From NCBI GenBank assembly GCA_913056195.1, contig CAJXMF010000007.1, positions 1 to 64,000 on the forward strand: a stretch of 64,000 nucleotides of DNA, in the 5' to 3' direction. The notes below the pieces were generated by a model. The model was not told where the DNA came from. It worked only from the letters and a program-made list of their open reading frames with translations, and ran no database searches. This document shows, piece after piece, positions 30,337 to 40,131 of this stretch. Source of the DNA: an uncultured Methylococcaceae bacterium. GTDB lineage: Bacteria; Pseudomonadota; Gammaproteobacteria; Methylococcales; Methylomonadaceae. The stretch's first letter is position 1, and each line of letters begins with the position of its first letter. The position numbers and the translations under genes were made by a program.

Positions 30337-31794
30337 GTGTCTCAGAATACATTCTTCTGGCATGATTACGAGACCTTTGGGACAGACCCGCAACGGGATA
30401 AGGCTGTTCAGTTTGCCGGTGTTAGAACTGATCTTGAGTTTAATGTTATTGGCGAACCGGTAACGTATTTTTGTAAGCCTTCGGATGATTGTCTGCCTCA
30501 CCCGGAGGCTTGTTTTATCACCGGCATTACCCCCCGGATGGCAGCGGAAAAAGGCATCGTAGAATCCGGGTTTATCGCTGAAATTCATTCCCATCTGGCT
30601 GAGCCGAATACCTGTACAGTCGGTTATAACAGCATTCGTTTTGATGATGAAGTCACGCGAAATTTGTTGTATCGTAATTTTTACGACCCTTATGCACGTG
30701 AATGGCAGAATGGGAATTCGCGTTGGGATTTGATTGATGTTGTTCGGGCAACCCGGGCATTACGGCCTGATGGTATTCAATGGCCGGATAATGAAGAAGG
30801 GCAGCCAAGCTTTCGTTTGGAAGATCTTACCAGCGCGAATGCTATTTCGCATGAGTCCGCGCATGATGCCTTATCCGATGTGTATGCGACAATTTCTATT
30901 GCTAAATTAGTCAAGGACAGGCAACCCAGGCTATACCACTATTTATTTGCGAATCGAACAAAACATAAGGTTTTTGATTTACTGCAATTAGGTGCGATGC
31001 AGCCCCTGATTCATGTGTCGGGAATGTACCCGGCGAGTCAAAATTGTTTGGCGGTGGTTGTCGCATTAGCCGAACATCCAGGGAACAGCAATGGCATTAT
31101 TGTGTATGATTTGGTTGTTGATCCTGCCCCCTTGTTGAGCTTATCCGTTGATGAAATAAAACAGAGACTTTTTACCGCCAAAGCTGATTTACCTGAAGGT
31201 GTCGACAGAATTCCTTTAAAAACGGTACATGCCAATAAATGCCCGGTTTTAGCCCCATTATCGGTAATACGTCCTGAAGATGCCGAGCGCTTGCAGTATG
31301 ATAAAAACTTGATTCAGCAGCATTTGCAGCAACTCAAAGCGTATGACGGATTAGCCGAGAAAGTCGCAGCAGTTTTTGAGCCGGATTTTAACTCGGAACA
31401 ATCGGATCCAGATCTATTGCTGTATCAAGGCGGTTTCTTTTCGCCTCATGACAAGCGGGAAATGGCCAGGTTACGCAATACAGCGCCGGAAAAGCTCTCC
31501 GCCATGCAGTTTGATTTTAGTGATCCGCGTTTGCATGAAATGCTTATTCGTTATAAAGGGCGTAACTTCCCTGGATTTCTAACGGAATCTGAGAGGAAAC
31601 AATGGTATGACTATTGTTTTAAGGTATTTACAGACCAAAACGTAGGGCCATCTCTTACACTCAATGCGTTCAAGCAGCGTGTCGAGAAGAAGTCTGCTGA
31701 ACAAAAATACCAATCTATTGCATCGGAATTAACAGCGTTTGCCAGAATGAAGGAAAAGCAATTGGAAGCATGGGGACGAGAAGTGTCAAAATAG
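30337..31794 (+). CDS. sbcB: Exodeoxyribonuclease I
   Basis: 485-residue 3'-5' single-strand exonuclease. DEDD-type motifs: WHDYETFGTDP (Exo I), YNSIRFDDEVTRN (Exo II) and HDALSDVYATI (Exo III); the C-terminal SH3-like and extension regions follow. GTG start 8 bp after the CBS gene. Normal length. Confidence 0.97.
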   Translation: MSQNTFFWHDYETFGTDPQRDKAVQFAGVRTDLEFNVIGEPVTYFCKPSDDCLPHPEACFITGITPRMAAEKGIVESGFIAEIHSHLAEPNTCTVGYNSIRFDDEVTRNLLYRNFYDPYAREWQNGNSRWDLIDVVRATRALRPDGIQWPDNEEGQPSFRLEDLTSANAISHESAHDALSDVYATISIAKLVKDRQPRLYHYLFANRTKHKVFDLLQLGAMQPLIHVSGMYPASQNCLAVVVALAEHPGNSNGIIVYDLVVDPAPLLSLSVDEIKQRLFTAKADLPEGVDRIPLKTVHANKCPVLAPLSVIRPEDAERLQYDKNLIQQHLQQLKAYDGLAEKVAAVFEPDFNSEQSDPDLLLYQGGFFSPHDKREMARLRNTAPEKLSAMQFDFSDPRLHEMLIRYKGRNFPGFLTESERKQWYDYCFKVFTDQNVGPSLTLNAFKQRVEKKSAEQKYQSIASELTAFARMKEKQLEAWGREVSK

Positions 31795-31895
31795 CTACTC
31801 TTTTAGCGTCGACAGGTGTTTGACAACTTCGCTCTTCATGCTCTATTCAGGAACAAAATTTATGATAGGAATATATCCTTTAATACGTTCTTGTG

Positions 31896-31923
31896 TTGAC
31901 CTGCTGTATCGTTAAAGGATAAT
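31896..31923 (+). promoter_or_regulatory. Candidate promoter of the MxaD-like gene
   Basis: TTGACC (31896-31901), a 16-bp spacer and GATAAT (31918-31923), about 70 bp before the start codon, in a 199-bp gap after sbcB. Confidence 0.55.
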
Positions 31924-31993
31924 GCGTGAATAGCTTTAACGCATGCTCTATTTTATAATGTTCGATTTAATTTGAACCCACGAGGAAAAGCTT

Positions 31994-32596
31994 ATGAAAA
32001 AAATATCGTTGTTTATCTCGCTGCTTGCATTGTTTGTCACTGGGGCGGCTTATGCACACGGACCAGTCCGTGGCAAAATGACTGCAAGCATTGTCATAGA
32101 TGCACCTGCGGATAAAGTATGGGATGTGATTAAAAATTATGATGATATGTCCTGGCACCCAGCGATTGAAAGTGTTGCATGTACGGAAGGTAATAAAAAG
32201 GGTTCAGAACGGACGTTAACCTTGAAAGGCGGCGGCACCATCACTGAAGAATTAAAGGCTTATAAAGAAGGTCAAAAGTCTTATAAATATAAAATCATTA
32301 AAATGAGCAGTACGGGTACAGTGCATCATGCTGGGCAGGATGAAGAAATTCCTGTATTGCCTGTTGCAAACTATGCCGCAAAGATTTCAGTAAAAGATCA
32401 GGGCGGTAAATCCAAGGTGACCTGGGTGGCGACTTATTATCGGGCTTATGTCAATAATAACCCACCGGCTGAATTGAATGAAAAAGCGGCTGATGAGGCT
32501 GTCAAAAAAGTATTGACCGATGGATTAGTTAATTTAGCCCAAAAATTTGATAAAAATATTTCTGACTCTGACGTAAAAATCGTCATCAAGCGCTAA
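31994..32596 (+). CDS. MxaD-like periplasmic SRPBCC protein
   Basis: 200 residues with a clear signal peptide (cleavage after AYA, about residue 22). The mature part is an SRPBCC/START-like fold: TASIVIDAPADKVWDVIKNY, WHPAIESV, GSERTLTL and a C-terminal helix. The HGPVRGK start of the mature chain, WHPA and the NNPPAELNEKA segment resemble MxaD, a periplasmic protein that assists methanol dehydrogenase-cytochrome cL interaction in methylotrophs. No mxaF or xoxF is beside it. Own promoter and terminator. Confidence 0.75.
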   Translation: MKKISLFISLLALFVTGAAYAHGPVRGKMTASIVIDAPADKVWDVIKNYDDMSWHPAIESVACTEGNKKGSERTLTLKGGGTITEELKAYKEGQKSYKYKIIKMSSTGTVHHAGQDEEIPVLPVANYAAKISVKDQGGKSKVTWVATYYRAYVNNNPPAELNEKAADEAVKKVLTDGLVNLAQKFDKNISDSDVKIVIKR

Positions 32597-32605
32597 TTTA
32601 TCATG

Positions 32606-32636
32606 GCCTCTGCTTTTTCTGGCAGAGGCTTTTTTC
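32606..32636 (+). terminator. Rho-independent terminator after the MxaD-like gene
   Basis: Perfect 8-bp stem GCCTCTGC (32606-32613) / GCAGAGGC (32622-32629) and a T run. The next gene starts only 22 bp later, so it is expressed by read-through or from a promoter I cannot see. Confidence 0.9.
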
Positions 32637-32657
32637 ATCGCCTTTTTGGGTGTTCAG

Positions 32658-33608
32658 ATGTTTAAATTTTCCCCTTTAAGTCTCTTGGCTCTATTCTTTG
32701 TTGTCTTTCAAGCGGATGCCGCTGAATATGCCTTTATTACGAATCAGTTGGATAATAGCGTTTCAATTATCGATGTCGAGCGCCAGACTGTTTTAAAAAA
32801 CCTTATCGTCTCAGGCAAACCCGCTGGCGTTGCAGTCAATTCGAAACACTATCAGGCTTATATCAGCACCCCGGAAGGCGGCGGCTTCACTGTAATCGAT
32901 ACACAGAAACTGCAGGTGAGCAATAAAATACCGGGGCGAGGGGCCTCTTTAGGTATTGCGGTTGATGCACATGGCGAACGCGTATTTTTGGCTGACTGGT
33001 ATGAAAATACGGTGGATGTTTATTCAGCCGAAACGTTTCAGAAAATACAGACTATTCATGTTGGTCGGTCGCCCTCTGGCATGGCCGTTAGCCCTGATAA
33101 CAAGTGGCTTTATGTGGCGAATCGCATGGATGACAGCCTGTCCCAAATTGATTTAAGCCATTATCGTCTTAGGAACACGACTAAAACAGGCTTGCATCCC
33201 TTTGGAATTGTTGTGTCATCCGATGGATCAAGAATTTATACGGCTAATGTCGAAAGCGATGATGTTACCGTTTTACAACCTGATCATTTAAAACGTATCA
33301 AACATATTGCCGTTGGTGACAGGCCTTATGCGGTGGCACTGGCGTTGAAAGATAAACGCTTATTTGTGACCAATCAGGATGATAATACGGTTTCAGTGAT
33401 TGATACCGACACATTGACTGAAATAAAGCGTATTGAGGTGGGTGAAAAACCCGAAGGTATCAGTACCGCGGGCAATGATCGCCATGTGTATGTCGCAAAC
33501 TGGATGGATGGTACCGTTTCAGTCATCGATGCCGAAAAATTACAAGTGATAAACACGATTATTACAGGTGAAGGTTCACGTGCCTTCGGTCAGTTTGTGA
33601 TGCCCTGA
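32658..33608 (+). CDS. YncE/YVTN-type seven-bladed beta-propeller, exported
   Basis: About 316 residues from this ATG. Signal peptide ending near ADA (about residue 21), then repeated blades with YVTN-like strands: FITNQLDNSVSIIDVE, LYVANRMDDSLSQID, LFVTNQDDNTVSVID, VYVANWMDGTVSVID. Periplasmic. Propellers of this kind are found next to PQQ-dependent alcohol oxidation genes; pairing with an MxaD-like protein suggests a role near methanol or alcohol oxidation (inference). Possible ligand unknown. Confidence 0.85.
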   Translation: MFKFSPLSLLALFFVVFQADAAEYAFITNQLDNSVSIIDVERQTVLKNLIVSGKPAGVAVNSKHYQAYISTPEGGGFTVIDTQKLQVSNKIPGRGASLGIAVDAHGERVFLADWYENTVDVYSAETFQKIQTIHVGRSPSGMAVSPDNKWLYVANRMDDSLSQIDLSHYRLRNTTKTGLHPFGIVVSSDGSRIYTANVESDDVTVLQPDHLKRIKHIAVGDRPYAVALALKDKRLFVTNQDDNTVSVIDTDTLTEIKRIEVGEKPEGISTAGNDRHVYVANWMDGTVSVIDAEKLQVINTIITGEGSRAFGQFVMP

Positions 33609-33659
33609 TCTTTGGCGGCTGGCATAAATCAAAATTACTTGTTAGACTTTCAGCTCAAA

Positions 33660-33986
33660 ATGAGCAAACGAACACTTGATTATTGGGACTCGAATATGGC
33701 CGAAACAGTTGACGAATTAACCGTATCCTATGAAGATGGTGGGATTGAAACAGTAAAAGAATTAGATAAAAAAGTGTTAAGTAAAGGCGCTTGGGCGACT
33801 GTAATTTATCGTTATCAGGATTGGAATCGGGCCAAGGAAGCGTATGGTCCTGATAAATTCACCATTCGCCGTTATCAAAAACGTAATGGGGAATATCAGC
33901 AAAAATCCAAATTCAATATTTCTAGTGAAAAGCAGGCTCGGGAAATCATTTCTGCCTTGCAAGAATGGATTGGTGAGGGCGAATAA
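33660..33986 (+). CDS. Small conserved-looking protein, possibly PC4-like
   Basis: 108 residues from the ATG of MSKRTLDYWD; a TTG 48 bp upstream is open. Not firmly recognised. The C-terminal half (DKFTIRRYQKRNGEYQQ, then KFNISSEKQAREIISALQEW) has the strand-strand-helix pattern of the PC4/p15 single-strand DNA-binding fold, but this is a weak structural guess. Cytoplasmic. Followed by a small hairpin and the convergent HAD gene. Confidence 0.6.
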   Translation: MSKRTLDYWDSNMAETVDELTVSYEDGGIETVKELDKKVLSKGAWATVIYRYQDWNRAKEAYGPDKFTIRRYQKRNGEYQQKSKFNISSEKQAREIISALQEWIGEGE

Positions 33987-33987
33987 G

Positions 33988-34011
33988 GCTGACTAAGTCA
34001 GGCTTTTAGGT
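33988..34011. terminator. Short hairpin between convergent genes
   Basis: GCTGAC TAA GTCAGgC followed by TTTT, between the PC4-like gene and the convergent HAD gene. Short stem; probable but weak terminator. Confidence 0.45.
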
Positions 34012-34776
34012 TTGCCTGAACATGGCGTCGGCTAAAAATTCATTGAGTTGAATGACCTGAATGGAATGGGCTTCGGCTTGTTTTTTATCATGGGGGGTGT
34101 TGTAACCCCAGTCTGCAAAAAAGAGTTGAGCCGTTTTTAATTGCGGGTGTCGCTGTACATCCAGTAACGGCGGTAAACGGTCTTCGACAAAATAAAGGGT
34201 ATGGTCGGGGTGTTTTTGTTGCAGCATCAATAAAATGGCGTCTTTTTTCAGTTTGCGTTCCAACCCAAAAATAGCCTGATCGGAAATTTTAATGTCATTT
34301 GCTGAAAGAATCTGCTGAACAAATCGTTCTTGTTTTGTGGTGACGATATAGCAAGGATGGTTTTGCAAGACAGCCGAAAGTTTTTCTTTAACGCCGGGAA
34401 ACAAAGGATTATTTTTGATCCAGTCCGCGGCTGTTGACTTTATCCACTGATCGCGGGTTTCGCCAAAGAGTTGTTTCAGCGCATCCTCGTTGATAGACAA
34501 TTGTTTTTGATGTGTGATTTTAAGGGCTTCAAAATCAGCAAGGATGCTTTCAGTGCTTATATTTTCAAACAACAGGCGAATGACAAAAATGGCTTCGTAG
34601 CCGGTTTCCAGTACGGGGCGAGCGCGACAAAATTGTTCGACAATGGCGTCCGGGCAGGACTCTGGCATATCCGGCCAAATTTTTCGTGCGCTTTTCCAGC
34701 CTGCAACGCCCGTTTCTACGGCGCTATCACAGATTACGCCATCAAAATCCAGGGCATAAACGATTGATTGATTCAT
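34006..34776 (-). CDS. HAD-superfamily hydrolase
   Basis: About 256 residues from the ATG (a GTG three codons upstream is possible). HAD motif I is ALDFDGVICDSA; motif II is the Thr in CYIVTTKQ; motif III Lys in the KLKKDAI region; motif IV YFVEDRLPPLLDV. A helical cap lies between motifs I and II. Substrate unknown. Convergent with the PC4-like gene. Confidence 0.85.
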   Translation of the reverse strand: MNQSIVYALDFDGVICDSAVETGVAGWKSARKIWPDMPESCPDAIVEQFCRARPVLETGYEAIFVIRLLFENISTESILADFEALKITHQKQLSINEDALKQLFGETRDQWIKSTAADWIKNNPLFPGVKEKLSAVLQNHPCYIVTTKQERFVQQILSANDIKISDQAIFGLERKLKKDAILLMLQQKHPDHTLYFVEDRLPPLLDVQRHPQLKTAQLFFADWGYNTPHDKKQAEAHSIQVIQLNEFLADAMFRQT

Positions 34777-34858
34777 GGTCGTCACTTCGATAAATTGGGT
34801 TGATGATTATATCATCCCGGGTTGGTTCAAAATGATGGCTGCTTCATGCTTTCAATCG

Positions 34859-35926
34859 TTAAGCCTGCGATGAACATGATGTCAGTCGTTGTAGTGCCCA
34901 GTGAATATGTTCGGCAACGAGTTCAGTGCAATCGGACAGGCGCTGATTTAAGGCCTGGATGACAGCTTCGCTTTTTGGGCCATTGCCGAGTGCAACGGCA
35001 ATATTCCTGAGCCAGCGTTCGTGGCCGATGCGCCGAATGGCTGAGCCTTCTGTATTTTTTAAAAAGGTTTTTTCATCCCAGGCGAATAATTCAACTAATT
35101 GCGCACTGTCAAGTCGATGCCGCGGAGAGAAGTCTTTTTCGGCACTCAAATGGGCAAAACGATTCCAGGGGCAGATCAGCTGACAATCGTCACAACCATA
35201 AATACGATTACCGATTAATGGACGCAGGGGCTCGGGAATGGCTGTTTTAAGTTCAATGGTTAAATAGGAGATACAAAGCCGGGCATCGACTTGATAGGGG
35301 TCTACGATGGCTTGTGTCGGACAAATATCAATACACGCCGTGCAATATCCACAATGGTTTTTGGCTGGAGGATCGGCAGGCAGTTTTAAGTCGGTGTAGA
35401 TTTCACCTAAAAAAAACCAGGAACCGGCTTTGCGATTGATAAGGTTACTGTGTTTTCCAATCCAGCCTAAGCCGGCTTTTTCGGCAATGGCTTTTTCCAG
35501 CACGGGAGCGCTGTCAACGAAGGCACGATAGCCAAATGGCCCCACGTCCTGTTCGATTTGATGCGCCAGTTTTTGCAGGCGATGTCGCATCAGTTTGTGG
35601 TAATCCCGGCCGAGGGCATAACGCGAAATGAATGCTGTTGCCGGATCATGCAATCTTTTTTCTATCGTTGACTGGGGTTCTGGCAGGTAGTCCAGGCGAA
35701 CAGAAATAATACTGCGTGTATTTTCAATCAGCACTGCAGGGCGGCTTCGTTTCAGGCCATGTTGGGCCATAAAATTCATCTCCCCATGATAGCCCTTTGC
35801 CAGCCAATGCTGTAAGCGTTGTTCAGCCTCTTGGAGATTGGTGTCGGTGATGCCCGTTTGCTGGAAGCCCAGTTCCTGGCTCCAGCGGCGAATTTTGGCG
35901 GGAAGTCGGGCTGGATCAGACGGCAT
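34859..35926 (-). CDS. queG: Epoxyqueuosine reductase
   Basis: 355-residue cobalamin-dependent enzyme for the last step of queuosine synthesis in tRNA. Two ferredoxin-type clusters: CGYCTACIDICPTQAI and CDDCQLICPWNRF. The N-terminal reductase part includes RYALGRDYHKLMR and VDSAPVLEKAIAEKAGLGW. Normal length. The B12 requirement is shared with the class II ribonucleotide reductase in this window. Confidence 0.97.
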   Translation of the reverse strand: MPSDPARLPAKIRRWSQELGFQQTGITDTNLQEAEQRLQHWLAKGYHGEMNFMAQHGLKRSRPAVLIENTRSIISVRLDYLPEPQSTIEKRLHDPATAFISRYALGRDYHKLMRHRLQKLAHQIEQDVGPFGYRAFVDSAPVLEKAIAEKAGLGWIGKHSNLINRKAGSWFFLGEIYTDLKLPADPPAKNHCGYCTACIDICPTQAIVDPYQVDARLCISYLTIELKTAIPEPLRPLIGNRIYGCDDCQLICPWNRFAHLSAEKDFSPRHRLDSAQLVELFAWDEKTFLKNTEGSAIRRIGHERWLRNIAVALGNGPKSEAVIQALNQRLSDCTELVAEHIHWALQRLTSCSSQA

Positions 35927-35990
35927 TCAACATAGTCGGGGCTGTCATGGAAATAAATAACGATGCATAATCGCCGCTTCAACGACTAGC

Positions 35991-36012
35991 GGCCGGGTGC
36001 CACCACCCGGCC
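35991..36012 (-). terminator. GC-rich hairpin after cysN
   Basis: Perfect 8-bp stem GGCCGGGT (35991-35998) / ACCCGGCC (36005-36012), 19 bp beyond the cysN stop codon. No T tract follows on the minus strand, so it may be a transcript-stabilising or REP-like hairpin rather than an intrinsic terminator. Confidence 0.5.
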
Positions 36013-36030
36013 AGCCATGTTGGCTAAAAA

Positions 36031-37668
36031 TCAATAGATGATTTTTTCGGATTTTAAGGCCTCATAAATGTCATCAAGTTCGAGCTGGTCGGTGTCGAAG
36101 CTTAAATCAGTCTGCTCGCTGGCGCAGTTTATGCAAAGCGAGATCAGGCCGGCATTTTTAATGACGGGTAATAAAATGTTCAATTGATTGTCTTCGACCT
36201 GGTCCAGAATAGTCGTCGCGTGACCGGTATCAAACAATTTGCGTTCCAGTTGTTCGGCGCGCGTGGCCGCTTGCTCGCCTGATAAATGAATAACGGCGGC
36301 TTGCTGACTAAAACGGGCCGCACGTTCCTCAGGTGATACCGGGTGCAGTTCTTCATTATCTGCCGCGCCGGTAATCATGCCGGCACCAACCGTCACATTG
36401 GTCAGCCGATCGATGATGATAAAGGCGCCGGTGCCTTTACTTTTTTTGTATGGATCAAACACCAGGGGGGCATTGACTGAAACTTTGCAAGAGCCAATTT
36501 CATTGAGTTGCAGTTCGCGGGCATCATGATGTTCCAGCGTGTTGACATCAATCCGATAATGGATGTTGGAGACCGAACCGGATACGCTGCGTGTCGCCAG
36601 TTTTATGATGTATTGACGACCGGGAACCATAGATTGTTCGGTCATCCAGACAATATTGGCATCAAATTGATCTGAAACGATGGGTTGAGAATCTGCATCG
36701 CTGACGATGATATCGCCACGGCTGATGTCGATTTCATCGTCCAGGGTCAGGGTGGCCGCCATCGGTGGAAACGCTTCCTGCAAATCGCCATCATAGGTCA
36801 CGATCGATTTGATGGTGCTGGTTTTTCCCGAAGGCAACACGGTGATAGCGTCGCCTGGGTGAAAAATACCGGCTGCGACCGTACCACAGAATCCACGAAA
36901 ATCCAGGTTGGGGCGATTGACATATTGCACCGGGAAGCGGGGGTCGGTCAGGTTCTGATCATGGGCGATTTCGATGGTGTTGAGTAAATCCATCATGGTT
37001 TTACCGCGATACCACGGCATGTTTTCGCTGGGGCTGACCACATTGTCGCCATTCAAGGCGGAAATGGGGACAAAATGAATATCATCTAAATCCAGGGTTT
37101 GGACAAAATCCAGATAATCCTGTTTGATTTTATTGAAAACGTCTTCGCTATAATCGACCAGGTCCATTTTATTGATGGCGACGATAACATGCTTGATACC
37201 CAGCAATGCGGTAATGAAGCTATGTCGTTTGGTTTGCGTCTGAACGCCATAACGCGCATCAATCAAAATAACCGCCAGATCACAGGTCGAAGCGCCGGTT
37301 GCCATGTTTCGGGTATATTGCTCGTGTCCCGGTGTATCGGCGATAATGAATTTACGTGTCGATGTGGAAAAATAACGGTACGCAACATCAATTGTGATGC
37401 CTTGTTCGCGTTCCGCTTGCAGCCCGTCAACAAGCAGGGCCAGGTCTATTTTTCCGGCACCGGTGGTGCCGGATTTAACGCTGTCGGCCTGTACCGCGGC
37501 TAATTGATCTTCATAAATCATCTTGGAGTCGTGCAATAGCCGCCCGATCAGGGTGCTTTTGCCGTCATCGACATTGCCGCAGGTTAAAAACCTGAGCAGT
37601 TCTTTTTTTTCATGTTGCGCCAGATAGGCGTTTATATCGGTGCTGATCAGTTCAGATTGGTGTGACAT
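36031..37668 (-). CDS. cysN: Sulfate adenylyltransferase GTPase subunit, with degenerate APS-kinase-like tail
   Basis: 545 residues. The GTPase part (1-430) has [33 protein letters not shown] and [10 protein letters not shown], as in CysN, which drives APS formation with CysD. E. coli CysN ends near 475. Here about 100 more residues follow, starting [19 protein letters not shown] and [14 protein letters not shown], which resemble the start of the CysC (APS kinase) domain of CysNC fusions, but the kinase P-loop GxxGxGKS is absent and the domain is about half length. Likely a decayed or repurposed kinase domain. Directly downstream of cysD. Confidence 0.93.
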   Translation of the reverse strand: MSHQSELISTDINAYLAQHEKKELLRFLTCGNVDDGKSTLIGRLLHDSKMIYEDQLAAVQADSVKSGTTGAGKIDLALLVDGLQAEREQGITIDVAYRYFSTSTRKFIIADTPGHEQYTRNMATGASTCDLAVILIDARYGVQTQTKRHSFITALLGIKHVIVAINKMDLVDYSEDVFNKIKQDYLDFVQTLDLDDIHFVPISALNGDNVVSPSENMPWYRGKTMMDLLNTIEIAHDQNLTDPRFPVQYVNRPNLDFRGFCGTVAAGIFHPGDAITVLPSGKTSTIKSIVTYDGDLQEAFPPMAATLTLDDEIDISRGDIIVSDADSQPIVSDQFDANIVWMTEQSMVPGRQYIIKLATRSVSGSVSNIHYRIDVNTLEHHDARELQLNEIGSCKVSVNAPLVFDPYKKSKGTGAFIIIDRLTNVTVGAGMITGAADNEELHPVSPEERAARFSQQAAVIHLSGEQAATRAEQLERKLFDTGHATTILDQVEDNQLNILLPVIKNAGLISLCINCASEQTDLSFDTDQLELDDIYEALKSEKIIY

Positions 37669-37704
37669 AGTCGTATTTTGCTCAAGTTGTGCTGAAAAAC
37701 GGTC

Positions 37705-38613
37705 TTAGAAATAACCTTCTCGTTTCTTTTGTTCCATGGAACCGGCCTGATCGTGGTCGATGAGTCGGCCTTGCCGTTCCGAGGTTGTCGTCAGCAGCAT
37801 TTCCTGAATAATTTCAGGCAAGGTTGTCGCCGTTGATTCGACAGCACCTGTCAGTGGATAGCAGCCCAAGGTGCGAAAGCGCACCATTTTCATTTCGACC
37901 TTGTCATCCGGACCTAGTGGCATACGCTCATCATCAACCATAATCAACATGCCATCTTTATTGACAACAGGACGTTCTTTGGCAAAATACAGGGGAACAA
38001 TTGGAATATTTTCCAGATGAATGTATTGCCAGATATCCAGCTCAGTCCAGTTCGACAGCGGGAATACCCGTATGCTTTCTCCCTTGTCGATACGGCCATT
38101 GTAGATATTCCATAATTCAGGTCGCTGATTTTTAGGGTCCCAGCGATGATTCTTGTCACGGAATGAATAAACCCGTTCTTTTGCACGTGATTTTTCTTCA
38201 TCGCGACGCGCGCCACCAAAGGCCGCATCAAACTGATATTTATTAAGGGCTTGTTTGAGAGCGTCAGTTTTCATGACATCGGTATGTTTTTTACTGCCGT
38301 GCGTAAAAGGGCCAATACCTTGTTTTACCCCGTCCTCATTGATATGAACCAACAAATCCAAGCCTAAGTCCTTGACTATTTTATCCCGAAACTCAATCAT
38401 TTCCTTGAATTTCCAGGTCGTATTCACGTGTAATAGCGGGAAAGGGGGCTTGCCTGGGTGAAATGCCTTCATGGCAAGATGTAGCATGACAGCCGAGTCC
38501 TTGCCGATCGAATAGAGCATGACGGGCTTTTCGAATTCGGCGGCGACTTCACGAATGATATGAATGCTTTCAGCTTCAAGCTGTTTTAAATGAGTGAGTT
38601 TGTAATCTGTCAT
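37705..38613 (-). CDS. cysD: Sulfate adenylyltransferase subunit 2
   Basis: 302 residues from the ATG chosen, the same length as E. coli CysD; a TTG four codons upstream is open. The PP-loop ATP pyrophosphatase motif is [26 protein letters not shown] and [10 protein letters not shown] are conserved. Forms APS from sulfate and ATP with CysN, which follows 36 bp downstream. Confidence 0.97.
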   Translation of the reverse strand: MTDYKLTHLKQLEAESIHIIREVAAEFEKPVMLYSIGKDSAVMLHLAMKAFHPGKPPFPLLHVNTTWKFKEMIEFRDKIVKDLGLDLLVHINEDGVKQGIGPFTHGSKKHTDVMKTDALKQALNKYQFDAAFGGARRDEEKSRAKERVYSFRDKNHRWDPKNQRPELWNIYNGRIDKGESIRVFPLSNWTELDIWQYIHLENIPIVPLYFAKERPVVNKDGMLIMVDDERMPLGPDDKVEMKMVRFRTLGCYPLTGAVESTATTLPEIIQEMLLTTTSERQGRLIDHDQAGSMEQKKREGYF

Positions 38614-38713
38614 CAAGGTGTCCAAGGTTGCCAGAACTTAACAAAACCCCATATTCTAAAGTGATTTGGTGGCTAAGGCCAGAAAACAATATATATAATA
38701 AAACATTAATATA

Positions 38714-39148
38714 ATGAAAAAGTTACATGGAATAGATGTATTATTTAAACCTTGTCAGCAGGCATTAACGGATCGCTGTATCACTGATGCCTTATTGAAA
38801 GATTTAGCACACTGTCGTTTGTATATTTATGGCGACTGTAACGGCGAAGACATCATCCTGGCCGAACTGGTTTTGCAGGAGGAATCGTTGCAATACGAAC
38901 CGTTTGATAAACGCATTGATTTGACCGTGGCAGGTGTTATCAAGCGAGCGGATGGTGTGCCGTTGACCTATCGTTTGCAAGGGGATGTGTTCAGCATCAG
39001 CGGCCGCTGTTCGGTTATCCCGAAAGTGTGTGGCGTCGATTTTTATATCGGCCAGAGCTATCCTGGGGATGTGGGCGAGCGCGTCCAGATAAAATTTAAA
39101 ATCAAGCTGGCAGACGTTAAAAAGCAGCTTAAGACCCTGAGAGGGTAA
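38714..39148 (+). CDS. Unknown 144-residue protein
   Basis: No family recognised. The protein looks soluble and largely beta (alternating hydrophobic stretches), with Cys at about 18, 27, 39 and 46 and again near 103 and 110, and a basic C-terminus (KLADVKKQLKTLRG). ATG 100 bp from the divergent cysD. Unrelated to neighbours as far as can be seen. Confidence 0.65.
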   Translation: MKKLHGIDVLFKPCQQALTDRCITDALLKDLAHCRLYIYGDCNGEDIILAELVLQEESLQYEPFDKRIDLTVAGVIKRADGVPLTYRLQGDVFSISGRCSVIPKVCGVDFYIGQSYPGDVGERVQIKFKIKLADVKKQLKTLRG

Positions 39149-39165
39149 GTTTTATCTTTTCGTTT

Positions 39166-39207
39166 AACCCAGCCGTGCCAGCAAACATGACAAGGGCAAA
39201 GCTGGGT
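39166..39207. terminator. Inverted repeat between convergent genes
   Basis: ACCCAGC (39167-39173) and GCTGGGT (39201-39207), loop 27 nt, between the 144-residue gene and the convergent lipoprotein gene. No T run directly after. Possible bidirectional terminator. Confidence 0.35.
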
Positions 39208-39220
39208 CAAGAAGTTGATT

Positions 39221-39601
39221 TTATTTTACGAAACACATTCTTTCGGCATAGGCTTCGGCTTCCTTTAAGCGTTTCTTCAAGGATTTCGATTGCTTGGGGT
39301 CACGAAATGCGGCGCCATTCTCGCCGGGGGTTTTACGCATGAAACCAAAAGTGGTGGCGGCTTCGTATTCCTTGAAGGTTAATTTCTCGGCAATTTTATC
39401 GATTTTACAGCCGCAGGCGTATTGGTTGATATAGGTTAGTCCACCGTGTTTAGCGACACATTGTAGAACATAGTCAACCCGGTCACGGGTCGGATATTGA
39501 TTAATATAGCTTGTCGCTCCCTCTTCAACTTTAGTCTGGTTGGTTGTGCAGGCTGTACTCAACAATAAAAGGGAAAAACTGATAAAGACTTTGTTGTTCA
39601 T
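39221..39601 (-). CDS. Small lipoprotein of unknown function
   Basis: 126 residues from MNNKVFISFS. Lipobox LSTAC gives C18 as the lipidated residue, followed by Thr-Thr, so outer-membrane sorting is plausible. The mature part has VLQCVAKHGG and YACGCKIDKIAEKLTFKEYEA, three Cys, then a charged tail ending RMCFVK. No named family recognised. Follows the DUF302 lipoprotein by 47 bp, so probably co-transcribed. Confidence 0.75.
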   Translation of the reverse strand: MNNKVFISFSLLLLSTACTTNQTKVEEGATSYINQYPTRDRVDYVLQCVAKHGGLTYINQYACGCKIDKIAEKLTFKEYEAATTFGFMRKTPGENGAAFRDPKQSKSLKKRLKEAEAYAERMCFVK

Positions 39602-39648
39602 ATTTCTGATGTTTACACGTTTTGATAAAAAAGTTGGCATAAATTCAT

Positions 39649-40113
39649 TTATTCTTCGGCGGCAAAATCGACAATAGCTTTCAATTTTAAATTCATTTTA
39701 TGTGTAAATTGATTGAATTTTGGGTTGTCGGTGTTTTCAGGTAACAAATGGGTTTTAATGACTGTCCGCTTATTAAATTGATAAACCACAACATTGCAGG
39801 GCATATAATGCACGGCATGCGGATCGAGTTCCAAGAGGACTTTCGCATGCGATAAATTACAAAACTGTACGGTATCATATTCAGGAAAGTTTTGTGTGCC
39901 ACGATCACGAATGACTTTGCCAACCCGACTATGCCCCGTGATTCTGAAATTATGTTCGGCAATGGCGACTTCCAGCTCCGCCAGCACATCGTCATACGGT
40001 TTGTCAGTGCTGGCCTGATAATAATAGACCGTTTCCTTCTGGATCGCTTCAGGTCGTGTTGCACTACAGCTTGCAATAAAAAATAAGGCTGCGACAATGA
40101 TTAATGGCTTCAT
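39649..40113 (-). CDS. DUF302-domain lipoprotein
   Basis: 154 residues from MKPLIIVAAL. Lipobox IASC, C16. The mature part matches the DUF302 (TT1751-like) fold: DKPYDDVLAELEVAIAEHNF, then VQFCNLSHAKVLLELDP and MPCNVVVYQ. Two Cys in the domain are notable. Function of the family is not established. Divergent from mobA with only 18 bp between start codons. Confidence 0.8.
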   Translation of the reverse strand: MKPLIIVAALFFIASCSATRPEAIQKETVYYYQASTDKPYDDVLAELEVAIAEHNFRITGHSRVGKVIRDRGTQNFPEYDTVQFCNLSHAKVLLELDPHAVHYMPCNVVVYQFNKRTVIKTHLLPENTDNPKFNQFTHKMNLKLKAIVDFAAEE

Positions 40114-40131
40114 CTTATTAAGCATATCATT

